From contig JAHZBA010000036.1 of NCBI GenBank assembly GCA_019423635.1, positions 1 through 24,448 on the forward strand: DNA of 24,448 nt, read 5' to 3'. The position numbers were made by a program, and so were the translations under genes. Below, piece after piece: positions 4,800 to 12,883 of this stretch. Position 1 is the stretch's first letter. The number at the start of each line of letters is the position of its first letter. The notes beneath the pieces were generated by a model, which worked only from the letters and a program-made list of their open reading frames with translations, was not told the DNA's origin and searched no databases. Origin of the DNA: Clostridiales bacterium. Lineage in GTDB: Bacteria > Bacillota > Clostridia > Oscillospirales > Oscillospiraceae.

Positions 4800-6863
4800 A
4801 TGGAGAAAAAGAAGTTCTATATCACCACCCCCATCTACTATCCCTCGGACAAGCTCCACATCGGCCACACCTACTGCACTGTGGCCACCGACGCCATGGC
4901 CCGCTACAAGCGCCTCACCGGCTGTGACGTGTGCTTCCTCACCGGCACCGACGAGCACGGCCAGAAGATCGAGGACAAGGCCAGGGAACACGGCGTCACC
5001 CCCAAGGAGTATGTGGACAAAATCGTGGAGGGCCCCGGCGGCGTGCTGGACCTGTGGAAGCTGATGAACATCTCCAACGACCGCTTCATCCGCACCACCG
5101 ACGATTACCACGTCTCCGCCATCCAGAAGATCTTCAAAAAGATGCACGACAACGGGGACATCTACAAGGGCACCTACAAGGGCAAATACTGCAAGCCCTG
5201 CGAGTCCTTCTGGACCGAGAGCCAGCTGGTGGACGGCAAGTGCCCCGACTGCGGCCGGGAGGTCCAGGACGCGGAGGAGGAGGCCTACTTCTTCCGCCTG
5301 AGCAGGTACGCCGACCGCATCCGGGACCTGCTGGAGAACACGGACTTCCTCCAGCCCCGCAGCCGGGTCAACGAGATGGTGAAGAACTTCATCGACCCCG
5401 GCCTGGAGGACCTGTGCGTCTCCCGCACCAGCTTCACCTGGGGCGTTCCGGTGGACTTCGACCCGGGCCATGTGGTCTATGTGTGGGTGGACGCCCTGTT
5501 CAACTACACCACCGCCCTGGGCTTCCTCAACGACAGGTACGACGACTATGACAGGTTCTGGCCCGCGGACTACCACTTCGTGGGCAAGGAGATCGTGCGG
5601 TTCCACTCCATCATCTGGCCCGCCATGCTCATGAGCATGGACATGCCCCTGCCCAAACACGTCTTCGGCCACGGCTGGCTCCTGCTGGACGGCGGCAAGA
5701 TGAGCAAGTCCAAGGGCAACGTGGTGGACCCCTATATCCTGGCGGAGAAGTTCGGCGTGGACGCCCTGCGGTTCTTCCTCATGCGCACCTTCCCCTTTGG
5801 CTCCGACGGCAACTTCTCCAACGAGCTGCTGATTCAGACCATCAACACGGACCTGGCCAACGACCTGGGCAACCTCCTCAGCCGCACCACCGCCATGGCG
5901 GGCAAGTACTTCGGCGGCCGTCTCCCGGAGGGCGCCGGGGCCACGGAGGACGAGCGGTCCCTGGACCAGCTGTACGCCCAGGCCCGGGACAGCGGCGGCG
6001 CGGTGAATCTGGCCCTGAGCTTCCCGGAGGGGGACCCGGTGCAGTACGACGTGGAGCTGATCCGCGCGGCCCTGGAGCTGCGGGAGAGGTATGAGGCGCA
6101 GATGGAGTCCTGCGCCCCCCACAACGCCCTGAGCGAGGTGTTCAAGGTCATCCAGCGGGCCAACAAGTATATCGACGAGACCGCCCCCTGGGCCCTGGCC
6201 AAGGACATGGAGCAAAACGGGGCGCGGCTGGCCCACGTGCTCTACAACCTGCTGGAGGCCACCCGGATCTGCGGCATCCTTCTGACGCCCTTCATGCCCG
6301 GCAGCATGGAAAAGCTCTTTGCCCAGATCGGCGCCGGCGCCGGGGAGCGGACCTGGGACAGCGCCGCCCGCTGGGGCGTCCTGCCCGCGGACACCGCCGT
6401 CACCAAGGGGGAGAACCTCTTCCCCCGCATCGACATGGCCAAGGCCATCGAGGAGCTGGAGGCCGCCGCGGCCGCGGCGAAGAAGGCCGCCCTGCCGGAC
6501 GTGGAGCTGGAGCCCCAGCTCACGGAGCAGGTGGACTTTGACACCTTCTGCAAGTCCGACTTCCGGGCCGTGAAGGTGAAGGCCTGTGAGGCGGTGAAAA
6601 AGAGCGCGAAGCTGCTGAAATTCACCCTGGACGACGGCACCGGCACGGACCGTCAGATCCTCTCCGGCATCCACCAGTGGTATGAGCCGGAGGATCTCGT
6701 GGGCAGGACGCTGCTTGCCATTGTGAACCTCCCGCCCCGGAAGATGATGGGCCTGGAGAGCTGCGGGATGCTGCTCTCCGCGGTTCACACCGAGAAGGGG
6801 GAGGAGGTCCTCCATCTGGTGATGGTGGACGACGCCATCCCCGCCGGCGCCAAACTCTGCTGA
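4800..6863 (+). CDS. metG: Methionine-tRNA ligase
   Basis: A 687-residue class I aminoacyl-tRNA synthetase that charges tRNA-Met. The HIGH motif is at 20-23, the zinc knuckle has Cys 131, 134, 148 and 151 (CKPC...CPDC), and KMSKS is at 300-304. The C-terminal ~100 residues form the EMAP/Trbp111-type tRNA-binding domain seen in dimeric MetRS. The ATG at 4800 has AAAGGAG about 10 nt upstream; the frame extends further 5' but only through repeat DNA. Compared with the Bacillus-type enzyme, the linker after KYFGGRLPE is about 31 residues longer (roughly residues 395-447) before the anticodon-binding helices resume at YEAQMES. A HAD gene starts 56 nt downstream and is probably co-transcribed. Confidence 0.97.
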   Translation: MEKKKFYITTPIYYPSDKLHIGHTYCTVATDAMARYKRLTGCDVCFLTGTDEHGQKIEDKAREHGVTPKEYVDKIVEGPGGVLDLWKLMNISNDRFIRTTDDYHVSAIQKIFKKMHDNGDIYKGTYKGKYCKPCESFWTESQLVDGKCPDCGREVQDAEEEAYFFRLSRYADRIRDLLENTDFLQPRSRVNEMVKNFIDPGLEDLCVSRTSFTWGVPVDFDPGHVVYVWVDALFNYTTALGFLNDRYDDYDRFWPADYHFVGKEIVRFHSIIWPAMLMSMDMPLPKHVFGHGWLLLDGGKMSKSKGNVVDPYILAEKFGVDALRFFLMRTFPFGSDGNFSNELLIQTINTDLANDLGNLLSRTTAMAGKYFGGRLPEGAGATEDERSLDQLYAQARDSGGAVNLALSFPEGDPVQYDVELIRAALELRERYEAQMESCAPHNALSEVFKVIQRANKYIDETAPWALAKDMEQNGARLAHVLYNLLEATRICGILLTPFMPGSMEKLFAQIGAGAGERTWDSAARWGVLPADTAVTKGENLFPRIDMAKAIEELEAAAAAAKKAALPDVELEPQLTEQVDFDTFCKSDFRAVKVKACEAVKKSAKLLKFTLDDGTGTDRQILSGIHQWYEPEDLVGRTLLAIVNLPPRKMMGLESCGMLLSAVHTEKGEEVLHLVMVDDAIPAGAKLC

Positions 6864-6919
6864 TGGTTCCCCGGCAGGGGGGATTTCCCTCTGCCGGGAC
6901 ACCCGAAAGGACCGTTTCT

Positions 6920-7570
6920 ATGCGACTGCAAGCCGCCGTCTTCGACATGGACGGCACTCTTTTGGATTCCATGCCCATCTGGGACCAGCTGGGCCCCAAG
7001 ACTCTGCGCTCCATCGGTATCGAGCCGGAGCCGGACCTCAACGACAAGCTGAAAACCATTCCCTTCCGGGACGGCGCCCAGTACTGCAAAGACCGCTACC
7101 ACATGTCCCAGACCGTGGACGAGATTGTCGCCATGACCATCGCCCCGGTGGAGGCGTTCTACTTCCATCAGGCCCGGCCCAAGGCGGGCGTCCTGTCCTT
7201 TCTCTCCCTGCTGAAAATGCAGGGGGTGGGGATGTACGTGGCCACCAACACCGACCGGTATCTGGCGGAGGCGGGACTGCGCTGCGCCGGTCTGGCCCCC
7301 TACTTCAAGGGCCTTGTCACCTGCGCCGAGGTGGGAGTCGGCAAGGCCGACAGCCCCCTGGTCTTTCAGCGGGCCATGCGCCGTCTTCAGGGGAATCTCC
7401 TGAACACGGTGGTCTTTGAGGACGCCCTCCACGCCATCCGCACCGCCAAGGCCGCGGGCTTTCGGGTCTGCGCCGTCTACGATGCCTCCGCCGAGGCAGA
7501 TCAGGAGGAGATCCGCCGGCTGGCGGACGTGTACGTGCGGAGTTTTGAGGAGCTGACGGAGCGAGAATAG
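6920..7570 (+). CDS. HAD superfamily hydrolase, beta-phosphoglucomutase-like
   Basis: A 216-residue cytoplasmic haloacid dehalogenase-type phosphatase. Motif I is FDMDGTLLDS with nucleophile D9 and acid/base D11. Motif II lies in VATNTDR, and motif IV reads VFEDALHAIRTAKAAGF, the typical spacing for subfamily I with a small helical cap. The substrate is not predictable. I start at 6920 because the family motif begins at once and GAAAGG precedes it; an in-frame ATG at 6863 would add 19 unlikely residues and overlap the metG stop. It follows metG on the same strand and ends at a strong terminator (7578-7615). Confidence 0.87.
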   Translation: MRLQAAVFDMDGTLLDSMPIWDQLGPKTLRSIGIEPEPDLNDKLKTIPFRDGAQYCKDRYHMSQTVDEIVAMTIAPVEAFYFHQARPKAGVLSFLSLLKMQGVGMYVATNTDRYLAEAGLRCAGLAPYFKGLVTCAEVGVGKADSPLVFQRAMRRLQGNLLNTVVFEDALHAIRTAKAAGFRVCAVYDASAEADQEEIRRLADVYVRSFEELTERE

Positions 7571-7577
7571 AACATAG

Positions 7578-7615
7578 GGGTCCGGGGGCGCTGCCCCTGG
7601 ACCCTCAATTTTTTT
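7578..7615 (+). terminator. Rho-independent terminator made from a dispersed repeat core
   Basis: GGGTCCGGGGGC pairs with GCCCCTGGACCC (one G-T pair) around a 3-nt loop, followed by a T-run at 7609-7615. The same GGGGCGCTGCCCCTGGACCC core recurs at 11406-11425 in repeat A. Confidence 0.85.
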
Positions 7616-7684
7616 CATCCCCCCTGTAACGAATCCCCCACTAAACGGATATACAGGCACAGACAACGGAAGGGAGGAACCCGC

Positions 7685-8170
7685 ATGGACGACATGGATG
7701 AGATCTACCGCCGCCATGCCCGGACGGTGTACAAGTTCCTCCTGGCCCAGTGCCGGGACCCGGACCTTGCCGAGGAGCTGACCCAGGAGACCTTCTTCCA
7801 GGCGGTGCGGTCCATCGACCGCTTCGACGGGTCCTGCAAGCTCTCCTCCTGGCTGTGCCAGATCGCCAAGCACCTGTGGTATCAGCATCTGAGAAAGCAC
7901 CGGCGGGAGGTGCCCCTGCCGGAGGACTTTTCGGACTCCCCCGCCCCCTCGGCGGAGGAGGGTCTGCTGGAGCGGGAGGAGCACCTGGCCCTTCTGCGGC
8001 AGATCCACACCCTGCCCCCGGAGCACCGGGAGCTGGTGTATCTCCGGGCCTTCGGGGGCTTGAGCTTCCGGGAGATCGGGGATGTGCTGGGCCGGACGGA
8101 GACCTGGGCCAGAGTCACCTTTTACCGCTGCAAGGAGAAACTGCGAAACGGAGGAATGAACCATGAATGA
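7685..8170 (+). CDS. ECF-type RNA polymerase sigma factor (module 1)
   Basis: A 161-residue sigma-70 family protein with only regions 2 and 4. Region 2 reads YKFLLAQCRDPDLAEEL...TFFQAVRSIDRF and continues into the SWLCQIAKHLW helix. Region 4 is the helix-turn-helix around HRELVYLRAFGGLSFREIG. GGGAGG lies about 7 nt before the ATG. The stop overlaps the next gene's start by 8 nt, which couples translation to its anti-sigma partner. A weak ECF-style promoter candidate is TGTAAC (7625-7630) and GGATAT (7647-7652) with a 16-nt spacer; autoregulation is common in such modules but not shown here. Confidence 0.92.
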   Translation: MDDMDEIYRRHARTVYKFLLAQCRDPDLAEELTQETFFQAVRSIDRFDGSCKLSSWLCQIAKHLWYQHLRKHRREVPLPEDFSDSPAPSAEEGLLEREEHLALLRQIHTLPPEHRELVYLRAFGGLSFREIGDVLGRTETWARVTFYRCKEKLRNGGMNHE

Positions 8171-9230
8171 CAACCTCTCCTGTGCCCTGGTGCGGGACCT
8201 GCTGCCGTCCTATCTGGAGGGTCTGACCTCGGCGGAGACCGACGAGGCCCTCCACGCACATCTGGAGACCTGCTCCGCCTGCGCCGCGGCCCTGGCGGCC
8301 ATGCGGAGCGAATCGGAGACGGAATCCGCGGAGCAGCCCCGGGAGGTGGACTACCTGAAGCAGGTGAAGCGGAAAAACCGCAGCCGGATTCTCCTGTCCG
8401 TGCTGGCCACGGCTGCCGGCCTCCTGGCGGTGTTTCTCCTCAAGATTTTTGTCATCGGCACGCCCCTCCAGGCCCAGACCCTGGCCGTCGTGGACGCGGA
8501 GCTCACCGACGTCCGGGAGGACCACGGGCGCCTGTGCCTGAAGCTCAGCTCCGTGGCCTCCGCCAGCGCCTACCACGGCTGGAAGGTGGAGACGGAGAAC
8601 GGCGTGGCCTCCATCTACGCCAGGGAGGTGCTGGTATCCGCCCTGTACCACAGCGGCGAGGCCACCGTCTACGTTCCCCTGGAGGGCGTGGAGGAGGTCT
8701 GGCTGGGGGGGAAGTCCGGCAGGCTGGTGTGGCAGGACGGCATGGTGATCTCCCAGCAGGCGCTGGAGCTGCTGGCGGAGCAGACCCCCTACTGCGCCGA
8801 CCCCTCGGCCCTGGGGGCCATCGCCGGGATTCTGCGGATCAATGCGTATCTGGGGGAGTACACCGTCACCATGCAGACCTCCCGGCCCCCCTACGGCTGG
8901 ACCCTGGAGGCCTCCGGCCGCCTCAGCGACCGGGAGCAGGACCGGATGACCCGCCACGCCTGTGTCATGCTGGCTCTGGTGGACAATCTGGACGAGGTCT
9001 CCTGGACCTGGAAGGGCTGGGGGGAGGGAGACGGCCCCGAGGGCAGAGGCACCCTCTTTCGGGACACCGCCAACCGGAAGCTGATCGAGCTGACGGAGGC
9101 GTACAACGCCCTCCACGGCACCCCCTGGCCCGCCATGGACGACATCCGGGACTACACCCAAACGCCGGCGGATTTCCAGCGGATGCTGGAGCTGCTGGGG
9201 CTGGTCCGTGGAGCAGAGGGCGGGATCTGA
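8163..9230 (+). CDS. Membrane anti-sigma factor with zinc-binding N-terminus (module 1)
   Basis: A 355-residue single-pass membrane protein. The cytoplasmic N-terminus has an anti-sigma zinc-finger pattern: C7, then H33-x3-C37-x2-C40. A transmembrane helix spans about 76-98, and the remaining 255 residues face outside. The C-terminal part (around GRLSDREQDRMTRHACVMLALVDNLDEVSW) resembles DUF4825-type domains found behind such anti-sigmas; that assignment is tentative. It starts inside the sigma gene with an 8-nt overlap, and presumably holds the upstream sigma factor inactive until an envelope signal is sensed. It ends at a perfect 14-bp hairpin (9239-9272). Confidence 0.88.
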   Translation: MNDNLSCALVRDLLPSYLEGLTSAETDEALHAHLETCSACAAALAAMRSESETESAEQPREVDYLKQVKRKNRSRILLSVLATAAGLLAVFLLKIFVIGTPLQAQTLAVVDAELTDVREDHGRLCLKLSSVASASAYHGWKVETENGVASIYAREVLVSALYHSGEATVYVPLEGVEEVWLGGKSGRLVWQDGMVISQQALELLAEQTPYCADPSALGAIAGILRINAYLGEYTVTMQTSRPPYGWTLEASGRLSDREQDRMTRHACVMLALVDNLDEVSWTWKGWGEGDGPEGRGTLFRDTANRKLIELTEAYNALHGTPWPAMDDIRDYTQTPADFQRMLELLGLVRGAEGGI

Positions 9231-9238
9231 CGCGCCGG

Positions 9239-9272
9239 CCCGCCGGGGAGAAAAAAAGTTCTCCCCGGCGGG
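9239..9272 (+). terminator. Strong hairpin between the two sigma/anti-sigma modules
   Basis: CCCGCCGGGGAGAA and its exact complement form a 14-bp stem around an A-rich 6-nt loop, 8 nt after the stop. No long T-run follows, so it may only attenuate transcription or protect the RNA 3' end. Confidence 0.6.
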
Positions 9273-9331
9273 ATACTTTGGCGCTCCCGGCCGTTCTCTT
9301 CAAAGAGACATTGACAGAGGAGGGATTTGCG

Positions 9332-9859
9332 ATGCTGGCAATCTATCTGAGCCTGCTGGAGACGGAGGCGGACCAACGGCAGTTTCTGCGGCTGTATGAG
9401 GCCTACGAGAAGAAGGTCTACGCGGTGGCGCTGAAGCTGCTGGGGAACCCCCAGCAGGCGGAGGAAGCCGCCCAGCAGACCTGGTTCCAGCTGCTGCGGC
9501 ACTGGGAGCGGGTGTCTGCCCTGACCTGGGACGAGGCCTGCGGCTACGCGGTCACCGCCGCCAAGAACGCCGCCCTGGACCAGCTCCGGAGCGCCAGCCG
9601 GGCGGCGGTCTTCCCGGAGGACTGGGACCCGCCGGCCCAGGAGGAGCACCAGGAGGAGTACGACTACCTGGTGTCGCTGATCCGGGCACTGCCGGAGAGC
9701 TACCGCCGGATTCTGGAGCTCAAGTGCGTGGAGGAGTGGACCAACCGGGAGATCGCCCGGCACCTGGGGATCAACGAGTCCACCGTGGCCAGCCGGGTGC
9801 TGCGGGGCAAGGCCATGCTGCGCGCGCAGCTGGAAAAGGAGGGGTACCGCTATGCGTGA
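9332..9859 (+). CDS. ECF-type RNA polymerase sigma factor (module 2)
   Basis: A 175-residue two-domain sigma factor. Region 2 includes FLRLYEAYEKKVYAVALKLLGNPQQAEEAAQQTW. Region 4 carries the helix-turn-helix EWTNREIARHLGINESTVASRVLRGKAML, typical of the Firmicutes ECF group paired with DUF4367 anti-sigmas. GAGGAGGG lies 8 nt before the ATG at 9332; the open frame extends much further upstream but only as a shadow of the previous gene. It overlaps the next gene by 8 nt, exactly as in module 1. It is only distantly similar to the module 1 sigma, so the two probably read different promoters. Confidence 0.92.
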   Translation: MLAIYLSLLETEADQRQFLRLYEAYEKKVYAVALKLLGNPQQAEEAAQQTWFQLLRHWERVSALTWDEACGYAVTAAKNAALDQLRSASRAAVFPEDWDPPAQEEHQEEYDYLVSLIRALPESYRRILELKCVEEWTNREIARHLGINESTVASRVLRGKAMLRAQLEKEGYRYA

Positions 9860-10982
9860 TTTTGAAGAGCTGCTGCCTCGGGCGCTGATGGCCGCCAATC
9901 TCACCCAGTTCCAGCGGACGCTGGAGCAGGCGGAGGCACTCGACCCGGACTTCTCCCCCCGCTACCGCCGGAGCCGCCTGCGGCTTTTGAACGACCCCCA
10001 GGCGTGGATGCGGCGGCGGGCCCGGCCAGTCTGGCAGCGGGCGGCGAAGAACGCGGCCTGCATCCTTCTGGCCTGTGCCGTGGCTCTGGGGAGCCTCATG
10101 GCCGTGAGCCCCACGGTGCGGGCGGCGGTGCTGCACTGGCTGCGGGAGTTCACCGGCTACAACATCATCTATCACCCCGTGGAGCAGGACAGTGAGATTC
10201 CCCCCTCCTGGCGGCCCGCGTGGCTGCCGGAGGGCTGGCGGCTGGAGGAGCTTATGGCTTTGCCGGACCGGATTCGGTGGATGTTTGGGAGCGAGATACC
10301 CGCAGACGACGCCTGGGGGCACCTGACCTTCACCTGCTACAGTCCCGGCTCCGGCGGTATAGATGTGGGCTCCGACCAGGAATACACCCACCAGCGCACC
10401 ACGGTGCAGGGCGTTCCGGCGGACTACTATGAAAACGCTTTTCAGATGCTGCTGTTCTGGGAGAGCCCCCAGGGCCACCTCCTCTCGGTGAGCATGAGCG
10501 GCACGGACCGGGACGCCCTGGAGCGGGTTGCGGAGAGCATGACCTTCTACACCGGCTCAGACGTCCGCTACGAGGTGGGCTGGCTCCCGGACGAGGGCGC
10601 ATTTGAGATGGACCATATGGAGAACATCGGCGTGGGGCAGTTCCAGTGGTTTATGCGCAACGACATTTTGACCTTCCAGTACATGAAGGACCCGCCCTGC
10701 GCCCTGTCGTCCCCGGAGCGGGAGTCGGAGGAGGTCACGGTGGGCGGCCTTCCGGCCCGGTTCTGGCCCTGTGAGCTGCCGGAGGAGGAGACCGGCGCCG
10801 GCCACAGGCAGGAGAATGATGAGATCACCCTCATCTCCGGCACCAGCTACAGCGCCGACCAGGCCGCCCTGCTGCTCTGGGAGGACCCAGAGACCAACAC
10901 AACGTTCCAGATCTGCGGCGTGCTGGACAAGGACGAGGCTCTCCGCATGGCGGAGAGCGTGACGGCGGTGAAGCTCTCGTAA
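9852..10982 (+). CDS. DUF4367-type membrane anti-sigma factor (module 2)
   Basis: A 376-residue single-pass membrane protein with a short cytoplasmic N-terminus (about 64 residues, no zinc-finger cysteines), a transmembrane helix at about 65-86, and a large outer region. The outer region has two lobes: one starting at WLPEGWRLEEL and one at VGWLPDEGAFEM, both ending in a LLxWExPx...D/E-x-L-R/E-R-x-AES pattern, typical of DUF4367. The start overlaps the sigma stop by 8 nt. By analogy it sequesters the module 2 sigma factor and senses an envelope signal. Its two-lobed ectodomain is clearly paralogous to the secreted protein at 11582-12805. Confidence 0.85.
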   Translation: MRDFEELLPRALMAANLTQFQRTLEQAEALDPDFSPRYRRSRLRLLNDPQAWMRRRARPVWQRAAKNAACILLACAVALGSLMAVSPTVRAAVLHWLREFTGYNIIYHPVEQDSEIPPSWRPAWLPEGWRLEELMALPDRIRWMFGSEIPADDAWGHLTFTCYSPGSGGIDVGSDQEYTHQRTTVQGVPADYYENAFQMLLFWESPQGHLLSVSMSGTDRDALERVAESMTFYTGSDVRYEVGWLPDEGAFEMDHMENIGVGQFQWFMRNDILTFQYMKDPPCALSSPERESEEVTVGGLPARFWPCELPEEETGAGHRQENDEITLISGTSYSADQAALLLWEDPETNTTFQICGVLDKDEALRMAESVTAVKLS

Positions 10983-11245
10983 GGGCGGCGCTTTCCGGCC
11001 CTCCGGAAATTGATGGGGTGCGGCGGGCCCTGTCAACGGTCCCCTGGAATTCTGCAGAGTGTGAAAAATTTTGTAGGGCGCAAGGAGGTGAATTGGCCTG
11101 ACGGGCCAAGAGAGGCTGGCTTGGGCCACGACTCTGGTGCGCCGTCCCCTGGCGCCATCTTCCTGGAACTTCCCACCCTGGACCCCGGCCGGATCTTTTC
11201 CCGAAATCTCCAGTTTCCCTGGTGCTTTCGGGTCTCTGAAGCAAA
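10983..11245. other. Intergenic stretch with no gene seen
   Basis: No ORF here has a credible ribosome-binding site or family resemblance. A small TTGGCC/GGCCAA hairpin follows AAGGAGGTGAATTGG near 11090-11110. It precedes the terminator at 11246. Confidence 0.5.
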
Positions 11246-11286
11246 CGGCGGGGGCGGACCTGCGTGTCTGCCCCCGCCGTATTTTT
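11246..11286 (+). terminator. Rho-independent terminator, repeat-derived
   Basis: CGGCGGGGGC (11246-11255) pairs with GCCCCCGCCG (11270-11279), with GGAC/GTCT continuing the stem inward, followed by TATTTTT. The stem-loop core GGGGCGGACCTG matches the reverse complement of the repeat hairpin at 15838-15863, so a dispersed repeat seems to serve as terminator. Confidence 0.8.
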
Positions 11287-11301
11287 ACTGGGCCTTCTAT
11301 C

Positions 11302-11460
11302 GGGGGACGCTGTTTGCCGTCTTCTAGACGGCAAAGGCGCTCTCTCTTGCGGGACTTTTGATCCTTTTTATTGGTTAGGATTCCGCGCCTTGCGAGGCGC
11401 GGCCAGGGGCGCTGCCCCTGGACCCCGCAAGCCTTTGAAAAGGCTTGAGCGAAACTTTTT
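11302..11460 (+). repeat. Structured dispersed repeat A (inverted partner at 12884-13147)
   Basis: About 159 bp containing four successive hairpins: TTTGCCGTC/GACGGCAAA, CCGCGCC/GGCGCGG, CCAGGGGC/GCCCCTGG and AAGCCTTT/AAAGGCTT. A copy in the opposite orientation lies at 12884-13147, interrupted by the 116-bp element at 12925-13040. The core CAGGGGC-loop-GCCCCTG also occurs at 7578-7604. It is non-coding. Confidence 0.8.
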
Positions 11461-11581
11461 CTGCTCTTTGCCGAAAAAAATTTAAAATCACGGGATACAA
11501 CCCCTCCCTCCTCCGTTCAATGGATAAGAACAGGCGGGAGGGGCTTCCCGTCCCGCCGGAAAAAAAGAAAGGAAGATTCCC

Positions 11582-12805
11582 ATGAAGAAACGGCTCTCCT
11601 CATTCCTGGCAGGCGCCGCGTCCGCACTGCTGCTGGCGGCCCTGTGCACCACCGCCCTGGCGGCCTCGGGACAGGTGTCCTTCAACTTCGCCGGCGTCTC
11701 GGTGAACGGCGAGACGAAGATCACCGCGGGCCAGACCATCACCGCCGCCAACGGCCAGTCCATCCCCGGTTCCATCCTCTATACCGACGCCGCCGGCGGC
11801 AAAACCAACTACCTCCCCGTCCGGACCGTCAGCGAGCTTTTGGGCGTGGAGGTTGGCTACAACTCCGCCACCCGGACCATCCTGCTGAACACAAAGGCGG
11901 AGCAGGCCTCCCAGGCGGCTCCCACGGCCAAGTCCGCCGGCCTCTGGAAGGCCGCGGTGGAGGAGGGCGGCCTCCTGTCCTACATCTGCGACGCGGAGAA
12001 GGCGGAGAAGGTCGAGCACGACACCCTGCCCCTCTACCGTCCCACAGACCTGCCGGAGGGCTGGAAGCTGGAAGAAACCCGGGGCATCGGGGGCGGCAGC
12101 TCCACCAACTGGCGCTTTGAGACCACCGAAGACGGTCGGGCCAGCTTCCAGTGCAGCTACCCCGGCAGAGCCCGCTTTTCCGATGGGGGCTTCGCGGATC
12201 TGGAAACCGTGATGAAGAACAAACAGCAAATCACTGTCCAGGGCTACGGGGCGGACTTCTACACGGAAAAGACGGACTACGGGACCCGCTCCCTGCTGGC
12301 CTGGGAGAACAGCGACGGCATCCTTTTCCACCTGACGGGCACGGACATATCCCGGGAGGATCTGCTCCGGGCGGCGGAGGGCATCCAGCCCTATTCCGGC
12401 CAGGAGGCCTCCTGGAAGATGACCTGGCTCCCGGAGGGCAGCAAGCCCTTTGAAGAATCCCGCATCGGGGACACCCAGCAGGAGGTACATCTGGTACAGG
12501 GCACCAACGTGACCCTGCTGATCTCCTCCCTGCCCCTGGCAGCGGCGGGGGAGGGCCCGGGAGAGGTCGTGAAGGTAAACGGCCGGGAGGCCCGGTTCTG
12601 GGCGGCCAGGGAGCCCTTTGAGCCCCGGGAGATGAAGACCCAGGAGGGGAATGGCGTCACCATCACCAGCGGCGTAGTCTCCGGCTACGGTGCGGCGGAC
12701 ATGAACACCCTGCTCTGGTCCGATCCGGACACGGGGATGAACTTCCGCCTTTGCAGCGGCCTTGGCAAGGACATTCTGCTCCGCATTGCGGAGAACGTGA
12801 AATAA
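11582..12805 (+). CDS. Secreted stalk-domain protein with DUF4367-like sensor region
   Basis: A 407-residue exported protein. A signal peptide (about 1-28, cleavage near ALAAS) is followed by a copper amine oxidase N-terminal-like stalk domain (about 32-105) with the typical NYLPVRTVSELLGVEVGYN. The rest (about 135-407) has two DUF4367-like lobes (LPEGWKLEET and MTWLPEGSKPFEE) and ends LLWSDPDTGMNFRL...RIAENVK, paralleling the ectodomain of the anti-sigma at 9852. No membrane anchor is visible. AAAGGAAG precedes the ATG. The leader contains GGATA-N3-ACAGG (11522-11534), similar to sequence before the sigma gene at 7685, so it may belong to the sigma regulon. It ends at a strong terminator and is flanked by inverted repeats A and B. 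A ligand-buffer or co-sensor role is inferred only. Confidence 0.85.
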   Translation: MKKRLSSFLAGAASALLLAALCTTALAASGQVSFNFAGVSVNGETKITAGQTITAANGQSIPGSILYTDAAGGKTNYLPVRTVSELLGVEVGYNSATRTILLNTKAEQASQAAPTAKSAGLWKAAVEEGGLLSYICDAEKAEKVEHDTLPLYRPTDLPEGWKLEETRGIGGGSSTNWRFETTEDGRASFQCSYPGRARFSDGGFADLETVMKNKQQITVQGYGADFYTEKTDYGTRSLLAWENSDGILFHLTGTDISREDLLRAAEGIQPYSGQEASWKMTWLPEGSKPFEESRIGDTQQEVHLVQGTNVTLLISSLPLAAAGEGPGEVVKVNGREARFWAAREPFEPREMKTQEGNGVTITSGVVSGYGAADMNTLLWSDPDTGMNFRLCSGLGKDILLRIAENVK

Positions 12806-12811
12806 CGCGCA

Positions 12812-12855
12812 AACGAGCCAGCGCCCGGCAAATGCCGGGCGCTGGCTCGTTTTTT
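12812..12855 (+). terminator. Strong Rho-independent terminator of the stalk/DUF4367 gene
   Basis: An 18-bp perfect stem (12812-12829 with 12834-12851) around the loop AAAT, followed by a run of T to 12855, starting 7 nt after the stop codon. Confidence 0.93.
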
Positions 12856-12883
12856 AGGAAGTGGCAAACAAAAGGGGAAAGAT

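Noticed and set aside
4560..6902. 780-codon open frame antisense to metG
   Set aside because: Biased composition (Gly, Val, His, Gln) and no start signal; it mirrors the metG codons.
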